From Schistosoma mansoni (lineage: Eukaryota > Platyhelminthes > Trematoda > Strigeidida > Schistosomatidae): DNA of 64,000 bases. Shown one piece after another: positions 57,801-64,000 of the stretch (its first letter is position 1; each line of letters starts with the position of its first letter). The notes under the pieces were generated by a model, which was not told the origin of the DNA, ran no database searches, and saw only the letters and a list, made by a program, of their open reading frames with translations. A program made the translations under genes and the position numbers. The stretch is taken from positions 682,001-746,000 of the forward strand of contig NW_017385999.1 in assembly GCF_000237925.1 (NCBI RefSeq). Direction: 5' to 3'.

Positions 57801-60800
57801 GCGTTTGTCCAAGGAGCCCATATAACAACCGAAATCGATGGATTCAGTTTTGAATATCAACAATGGAAGATAATGATCTCATACAATTAATAATTCTCTA
57901 CTTTTCTGATTTCCAATAATTTTGAAATTGATAGTGTTTTAGCTGTGAAACAAATAACCTGTAATATGCTACTATACTTTACAATTACTAAAATTATTCA
58001 GATTGTCCTTTATGATTATGTTTGGTTCCCTTTCTATTTTATTTAACTCTCACTTNNNNNNNNNNNNNNNNNNNNNNNNNNNNNNNNNNNNNNNNNNNNN
58101 NNNNNNNNNNNNNNNNNNNNNNNNNNNNNNNNNNNNNNNNNNNNNNNNNNNNNNNNNNNNNNNNNNNNNNNNNNNNNNNNNNNNNNNNNNNNNNNNNNNN
58201 NNNNNNNNNNNNNNNNNNNNNNNNNNNNNNNNNNNNNNNNNNNNNNNNNNNNNNNCAGAAGAGCTAACTTACAAAACGTTCGCTTGTGGACTTGCAAGAC
58301 GTAGAAAGAAAAAGGTAAATAGTCACTAATTATCTCTTTGTGTATAACATTTATTTGTATGTATGTGTTATTTCAATTGCGCTTGGCTAGTTTTATCGAT
58401 AAGTAATCCATTGATGTCGAAGAAATTCAGTTTTATGATAGAGCGAGTTAACAAAATGTATTTAAACACTTTGGAGATAAATAAATAGTTTCATTGAGGC
58501 TCAAACAATCCTTTGTCCCCCTTAAAATCAGAGAAATTACTAGTAAATTATTCAGCTCTCAACTGATCTCTCGTAAGAATGAACGACAAAAAATTATCAG
58601 TCACTAGAAACTCACCTCGTCTTGTTTTACCTTGTTCACTAAATTGTGTTTTCAGTGTATACCTTGAAATATTGATACTACAGTCTAAATAAAACCACTT
58701 GAAAGTTTTGTACATTCAATATTCACAGGCGAGGACAGGTGAAACATGCATATACAATGTAAATTGTACAAGTTCCATTTTATTTTACACTTTTGGTCAA
58801 ATCTTTTAAAGTTTTCGTGATATTACGTTTTTTTTCTTGAAATACTTAAACCTTCGTTTGATACATACGGTGTAAGTTTTAAAACTTGTCAATAAAACTA
58901 TTTATAATAGTAAAAACCTCATACTTCCTTGTTAATAGCGACCAATCTTTATTTTCTATTCACTCTCAACATTCGACTGGACAGTTAGTTTTTATTAAGA
59001 GTCTTTAAAACTGTTCAATAAAAATTCAGCTAAATTATTTATAATAATCGCCTACACCGTATCTCACCGTTTCTTCGTGAAACTCTGTATTGGTCTTCAT
59101 AATATTACGTAGCCCTATGCCATTTAGTTGCACGCTCATCAATTTCAGAAAGGCTTCTGAGATTTTATTTACTCACTGAATACTTGTAAGTTAGACTTAT
59201 TAATCAATACGACAGTTCACTTCAATTCCATTTGTACACTGTATTCGTTCTTGTCATTTTCATATTAAAGATGTAATGGTATATGTAAAAAGAAAATACA
59301 TGTGACTTTTTAAAACAGGTTTAATATTTTATGTTGAACAAAGTTAACGAGAAAGTTTACTTTGACTTCAACAGTTTCTGTCGAATAAGTTACAAAAAGG
59401 GGATTGTACGAACCCTTTATGACCGCGCTCGTATACTTTACTCGAAAGAAAGCCTGGAAGAAGCTACTTGCCTTCATCGCAAATTGCCTACGTGAAAATG
59501 CATATTCAGCGAAATTCATAGAATAGTATACCAAAACTAACCTACGGGTTAGATACGTTACAGTTGATAAGAAAACCTGCTACTTATATTCGCGCTTCAA
59601 AGGAGATAAAGTCATCGGAATAATTAACCGCAGGACAAATGCCGCATTGAAGGTTGGTCATTCATCAGCAAAACTGACGATGTTATGTGCTACGAACTGC
59701 TCTCTTAATCAAACGAGATTGACAGGTCATCTTTTCTCAGTACCTCCAACTGCATTTACCGATTTATAAGTACGTGTCAAAGCACATACACTGGAAGAAC
59801 AGAAAGAAGAGTACATGTTCGTATTTCCAAGCACATTTCAAAGAGTTTGAGACTGAGAGGTGCAAGGGCTCTAAACAAGTGCACTAACTCAGCATTTAAT
59901 TAATATCGCGCATACCACTGAAATTCCTTGATTCTTCAAAATTATCAGCCGGCACAAAAACGCGCAGAAGCAAGAGCAATAAAAAAAACTTAGATCTGAT
60001 TTATGTATCTAGAAAAATACAGTAATAAAATTTTCTCTACCTTGATAAATTATTTTTGTCATTATTTTATTAGTGTTTATTTTGTTATGCGGTCTTTCCT
60101 TAACTAATTCACTTAACTCTCTTAACTTATGTAAACTTTTCATATCATTATTTATTTATTTAAACACATAAATATTGGTACAAAGGGGCACCAGATATAT
60201 ATGCGCCGCACAAATCTCATTTGATTTGTGTGAGGGCTGTGATACTGCTCAGGTGCCCAAACTGATGCATATCGTACTCACTTATTACATAACTCATCAA
60301 GTTTTAATTCCAGTAATCTTATGTAAACCTTTCATAAGCTCTAGAATTATCGCACAATCTATCTTAGCTTCATTTAATTAATGCACCACTCACCCCTCAT
60401 ATTTTTGAATTACAACACCAAATAACCTCTAACATGTTCTTGCATATATACATATAGTTATTATGGATAACCTTTTGATATTTTAATTTTTTTCATTCAT
60501 CTACCTAAATTGTTTCACATAATATCTTATCTCAAAGTTAACTTTCAATTCATACATGGTTGTAAGCAGCTGATGAGAAACCACAAAATATAATGAATTC
60601 ATATTATTCTGTATCAATGTTTGTTCTAGCTCTAATCTAACAACGAAGTACTGTTTAAGTGCACTGAATTTCAGCATTCTTCTAATACTGGTGATTGTGA
60701 ATCCCCATATGCATATTTTTTGATTGTTTCGAATGTTATCAAGTTTGTGGTAGTTAATAAAAAAAATTACATTAGACAATACCGAATGATTGTATAGGGG

Positions 60801-63800
60801 TAGAACTGTCACGTTTTTCATTTGTGATCTGATCTACTAAGCTCAATCATGCAGGAAGTTTGACAATTATCACCAGCGGCACTGGATGATTTTAGCGCAA
60901 CTAATTGTTAAAAAATTGTAGATCATTAAAAGTGAACACAGTAGTTTGTAGGTAACTTGCTATCTGAGAGGTATGAAGACTGTGGGTTCAATTTCTGGGT
61001 GTAATCATGAGTGCACATCGCACGAGTCTGTAAACACTTTATACAATCAACTTTTAATAGAAAGTTCTCAGGATGTTTTAGAAAACGATAAATTATGTCA
61101 TATCCTTAACAGATAATCACCAGTTTTATTAATAAATTTAACATTTTTCCAGAAGCTTCCAGAGTACCGAGGCTACAGAAATAATTATAAAATCCTTATT
61201 TCCTACTCATAAGTAAACTTTACAAGTAAAATTTCTTTTCTTGCTTTCCATTTTTTGTCTTTGAATGGGAGTATTTTGGGGAACTAAGAAGCAGTTAGAA
61301 ATTAATACCAAGGTTTCAAATACCATAGTTATTGACAATTGCACTCTACATAAGCATTTTTTCTGCTTTTTTATTAATTTGGACGTAGTAAATAAATGAT
61401 TTCAGGGCACTAGTTAAAGAAAGAGAAAGGGTGAGAGTAAGCAACCTTGCCTTACACCAGTCTTTACCTTGAACGAGTCAGTGAGTTGTCCTCCATGCAC
61501 GACTTTGCAGTTTAATCCATCATAGGAATTCTGTATGATATTGACTAATTTCTCAGGGACGCCGTAGTGTCGAAGAAGCCTCCATGATGTTGTCCCGTCC
61601 ACACTGTCAAATGCTTTCTTGTAGTCAATGAAGTTGATGTAGAGTAATGAATTCCATTCAGTTGATTGTTCCACAATGATACGTAGAGTTGCGATTTGTT
61701 TTGTACACGATCGATCCTTACGGGATTCAACCTGTCGGTCTCGAAGTTGGGTATCTACGGAGTCCCTCATTCTGTTAACCAACACCCCATTGAAGTCTTT
61801 TCCTGGTATTGAGAGAAGAGTGATGCCTCTGTAGTTATCGCACTTGCTGAGATCGCCTTTGGTATCTTGATAAGAAGTCCTCCTTTCCAGTCTGTTGGTA
61901 CTTGTTCTTCATCCCAAATCTTACTGAAAAGAATGTGGAGTTTCTTCGCAGTTGCTGCTACATCTGCTTTCAGTGCCTCTGCCGGGTTGTTGTCTGGTCC
62001 CGCTGCTTTCCCGATCTTTATTTGTCTGATGGCCATGCTGATCTCTTCAATTGTTGGTGGGCCAACATCGATTGGGAGGTCTGTGGGCGCTGCTTCGATG
62101 TTGGGTGGGTTCAGTGGAGCTGGTCGACTCAAGAGTTCTTTAAAGTGTTCTACCCACCTGTTTCGTTGTTCTTCAATGTTGGTGATTACTTTACCTTCCT
62201 TGCTTTTCACTGGTCTTTCTGGCTTACGGTAATTTCCAGCACGCTTCTTTGTTATATCATACAGTTGTCTCATGTTTCCCTCTTTTGCAGCCTTTTCCGC
62301 TGTCATTGCTAAGTCTTTCACATATTTACGTTTGTCGGTTCTGATGCTCCTCTTCACTTGCTTGTTTGCTTCTGTGTTTTCGGCTTGTGCCTTGGCTTTT
62401 TCTGCTCTTATTCGGCTGGTATTGATTGCTTCCTTCTTGTTCCTCCTTTCTTCAATCTTATCCAGTGTGCCAGCAGTGATCCATTCCTTGTGGTGGTGCT
62501 TCTTGTAGCCCAGAACCTTCTGACATGTTGAAACGATTGCCTCCTTGATCCCTTTCCAGTTGCTCTGCATAGTAGTTCCGTCTCCATTGAGTAAATCATG
62601 AAAGGCCTGGAACCTGTTGCTGAGGGCTATGTTGAATTTGTTGAGTTTGTCAGTATCTCGAAGAAAGGCCATAATAAACTTTTTTGATGTTGTCCGCCCT
62701 GTTGTCTGGTGCTTTTTGTGTTTCAGTTTCATCGTGGCGACTAGCAAGTGATGATCTGATGCTATATCGGCTCCTCTTCCGGTTCTCACATCCTCCATCG
62801 TCCTCCTGAACTTGTCCATGTGGCTTTGCGTATGCGTTTGTGGAAAAATAGTGCCGCCTATGACCAGTTTATTGAAGACACATATGTTTGCAAATCTCTC
62901 CCCATTCTCGTGTTTTTCTCCCAGTCCATGACGTCTTCATATCCGGTGTCGTCCATTCTAACCTTGGCATTTAGGTCTCTTATCAGAATGGTTAGGTCAT
63001 TGTTTGGGCACTTTTCGAAGATCGACTGCAGCCTATCGTAGAATTGATCTTTAACGTCTTCATTGCAGTCATTGGTAGGCGCATATCATTGGATGGCGTT
63101 AATTGTAATGCACTCTTTCTTTGTTTTGAATGAGGCTTTGATGATCCTGGATCCATGAGATTCTCACCCTATAAGTGCATTCTGTGCTTGTTTGGACAGC
63201 ATCAATTCAACTCTTTGCTTATGTGGAGCATTTTCTTTTTCATGGCCGGAGTATAACAGAAGCTCCCCTGAAGATAGTTGTTGTTGTCCAATGTGTTTCA
63301 CTGATCCCAAGCACCTCCAGGTTGTACCTTTTCGTTTCTTCAGGAATTTGGAAGGCTCTTCTGATATTCCACATTGTACGAACATTCCATGTACCTAGAT
63401 AAATGGTTGCTCTGGTTGTTGGAAGGGGTATCGGCCTCGTGACTTCCGAAGGAACTTGGCTTTCACCATGAGGAGTCATAATTCTTCTAGATGAAGACCT
63501 TCTGACTCACAGGGCAGAAATTAAATGGTTTGAATAATTATTTCTGGTTAGCGTTTTTTAGCGATTTAGTTTTCTACGGGAGTAATCTAATAAACTAAAA
63601 CATCTTCAGGTCAATCATCATATGATTTTTTTCATGAATAACTTTCATTGTAGGTCACTATACCATTTTGTGCAAGAGATGCTGATAATTATGATACTAA
63701 AGATATTGTACTTTATGAAGAAGTTGCTATGGTATCAGGTTTCCAGCGTCCTGTTATTTGTTTAATTGGAGCTCCTGGAGTTGGTCGTCGAAGTTTACGT

Positions 63801-63849
63801 AATATGCTTATTCGTGCCAATCGAGAGAGATATGCATCAGCTATTGCAT
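48882..63849 (+). CDS. MPP2/MPP6 (Varicose)-type MAGUK scaffold, partial
   Basis: Visible plus-strand exons: about 48882-49100, 51046-51591, 55368-55619, one emerging from the gap and ending at 58314, and 63654-63849; the rest lies beyond the right edge. L27 segments span exons 1-2 (VLSKKLFGNLVEIFDLI; PLDVEANELIQLLSSPVWRS). The PDZ domain starts at VKMIGIQKNHGEDLGITV, with the GLGF-type loop across the splice site, and continues LLHVGDVIREANGVPV and ASGNVTLKIIPGY. EELTYKTFACGLARRRKKK is the basic hook after SH3. The last exon opens the guanylate kinase domain: YEEVAMVSGFQRPVICLIGA then PGVGRRSLRNML, the degenerate P-loop of the family. The SH3 exon is missing and should lie in the 200-N gap. 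The family organises membrane polarity and junction complexes. The N-terminal exon boundary is uncertain; there is no in-frame ATG in exon 1. Confidence 0.85.
51868..54205 (+). mobile_element. EN-RT retrotransposon, 5'-truncated plus-strand copy
   Basis: It lies in the MAGUK intron between the L27 and PDZ exons. It starts inside the endonuclease ([20 protein letters not shown], with a stop in the following block), then has a 181-residue open stretch at 52109-52654, RT at 52700-53743 ([45 protein letters not shown], catalytic [16 protein letters not shown]) and the C-terminal domain at 53768-54163 (RHLWCRRDIRLTTEGRVYCA). Stops at about 53056 and 53742 and a shortened C-terminus make it inactive. 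It belongs to the same family as 16461-20330 but a diverged lineage. Confidence 0.87.
54785..54850 (-). ncRNA. Penelope-type terminal sequence, second hammerhead-like copy
   Basis: On the minus strand TTGAAAAAGCTTGGATTAG...GAGGATC is followed by GAAACGCTGG, then about 35 bases later gatttttacaaatataattg. The layout (core-like word, stem, GAAACG, then a ttacaaatata word) is the same as at 13640-13746. The stem is imperfect, so activity is unlikely. Confidence 0.4.
55725..56625. repeat. Foldback element with about 320-bp inverted arms
   Basis: The left arm (about 55725-56020) and the right arm (about 56300-56625) are inverted copies with moderate divergence. Matching landmarks after inversion are aacgaaacgaag/aacggaacgaag, ctattccaat, gctaactagag, aagcagccagaag and gtgggaaatacgacatgaag. 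The arms flank about 270 bp of AT-rich core without coding capacity. The structure fits a non-autonomous foldback or MITE-type DNA element. The frames at 55919-56239 and 56276-56503 lie in the arms and are not genes. It sits in the MAGUK intron after the PDZ exon. Confidence 0.75.
57654..57681. repeat. (TA)n microsatellite
   Basis: About fourteen TA units lie in a MAGUK intron. Confidence 0.95.
58056..58255. other. Assembly gap of 200 N
   Basis: Exactly 200 N suggests a placeholder or estimated scaffold gap. The gap ends inside a MAGUK exon (coding resumes at about 58256), at the place where the C-terminal end of the SH3 domain is expected. Confidence 0.98.
59310..60030 (+). mobile_element. 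Penelope-like element fossil, RT end plus GIY-YIG endonuclease
   Basis: Plus-strand frames with shifts show the thumb region of a Penelope RT (VYFDFNSFCRISYKKGIVRT, LYDRARILYSKESLEEATCL), a linker with several Cys residues, and then a GIY-YIG-type block IYRFISTCQSTYTGRTERR followed by VHVRISKH, where the usual YIGRT is TYTGRT. A C-terminal EARAIKKT-like end follows near 59970. There are several stops, so it is dead. The orientation matches the MAGUK gene. Confidence 0.75.
60147..60267 (-). repeat. SINE-like repeat, truncated copy with 6-bp target duplication
   Basis: This 121-bp minus-strand copy of the 3' end of the 26101-26623 element is nearly identical to 6121-6250 over their shared length (cacaaatctcatttgatttg hairpin, ctgtgatactgc). 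It is flanked by catatc at 60141-60146 and 60268-60273. Confidence 0.75.
61413..63583 (-). mobile_element. RTE (SR2-like) retrotransposon, truncated at both ends
   Basis: The minus strand carries the leader (63583-63480), endonuclease start MTPHGESQVPSEVTRPIPLP with YLGTWNVRTMW (63479-63240), damaged endonuclease core (62820-63160), a 350-residue open stretch (62819-61767) linking endonuclease to RT with KIGKAAGPDNNPAEALKADV, and RT fingers/palm (61785-61414) with FIDYKKAFDSVDG, VHGGQLTDSFKVKTGVRQGC and LLSPFLFL. It stops there, before the YADD motif, so both the 3' half and the far 5' end are missing. The leader ends at the same word (cgtagaaaac) from which 2835 onward is shared. Confidence 0.88.
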
Positions 63850-64000
63850 GTAAATTGAATAGAAATTTTATTTTAATGTAAAAGTCACTTATTATTTCAA
63901 TTAAGTCTGCTTATTTATTAAAGGTTTTTACTATTCTATGTTATAGAACATCTCAATCAGTCAAGTAATCATAAACATGAATAGATTTCGCTGTATATTG

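Noticed and set aside
60560-60580. ctgatgagaaac word resembling a hammerhead core
   Set aside because: CTGATGA is followed directly by GAAAC without room for stem II, and no cleavage strand is visible; chance match.
60940-61030. Possible third Smalpha-like box B (gggttcaattt)
   Set aside because: No matching box A at the right distance and no hammerhead stem; too weak to list.
61867-62508. Plus-strand frames of 78-136 codons
   Set aside because: They are shadows of the minus-strand RTE frame 61767-62819.
1-64000. CRISPR arrays, rRNA genes, bacterial operons
   Set aside because: No regularly spaced direct repeats, rRNA-like sequence or prokaryotic gene organisation; spliced genes and metazoan retroelements show a eukaryotic nuclear genome.

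Overview
The window looks like a piece of a schistosome (blood fluke, trematode) nuclear genome. It is AT-rich, and genes are split into short exons separated by GT-AG introns of up to several kilobases. Introns and intergenic DNA are packed with non-LTR retrotransposons of the flatworm RTE/SR2 type, Penelope-like remnants, and short elements resembling Smalpha (a tRNA-derived SINE with a hammerhead ribozyme). The genus assignment is an inference from these repeats and from recognised protein families; no search was run.

Five host loci can be read. (1) + strand, 7403-22044: an eight-exon gene for a 678-residue HEAT/ARM-repeat protein of unknown specific function. (2) - strand, 24750-25023: the last exon of an unidentified gene. 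(3) - strand, 27295-31289: a three-exon gene for PTCD3/mS39, the PPR protein of the mitoribosome small subunit. (4) - strand, 32676-40099: an eight-exon gene for an MSL3-type chromo-barrel/MRG-domain chromatin protein. (5) + strand, about 48882 to beyond the right edge: an MPP2/MPP6 (Varicose) membrane-associated guanylate kinase with L27, PDZ and the start of the GK domain. Its SH3-coding exon appears to be lost in a 200-N assembly gap at 58056-58255. All exon joins listed keep the reading frame.

Layout of the repeats. 0-6.4 kb is a patchwork of broken retroelements: RTE reverse transcriptase, an EN-RT element carrying a solo-LTR-like insert, an inverted RTE fragment, and the 3' LTR of a minus-strand LTR retrotransposon. 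The HEAT-gene introns hold a near full-length EN-RT element (16461-20330), a 5' fragment of the same family, an Smalpha-like SINE, a Penelope-type hammerhead-like motif and a short RTE insert with a 12-bp target duplication. 25.1-26.7 kb is an internally deleted RTE copy with a 523-bp SINE-like element inside it. 40.7-45.7 kb holds a decayed EN-RT copy next to a CACTA-like DNA transposon with long inverted ends, a transposase-like fossil and a DUF4806-like domain. The MAGUK introns hold another EN-RT copy, a foldback element with about 320-bp inverted arms, a Penelope RT/GIY-YIG fossil and an RTE copy.

The host genes do not form an operon; they are neighbours with separate housekeeping, chromatin and cell-polarity roles. 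The most unusual observations are: a sharply bounded, nearly identical tract of about 670 bp shared by two otherwise diverged retroelement copies; a schistosome repeat family with three target-site-duplication-flanked insertions in one window; the CACTA-like composite; the foldback element; and an MSL3 leader whose splice acceptor could place a spliced-leader-donated start codon in frame.
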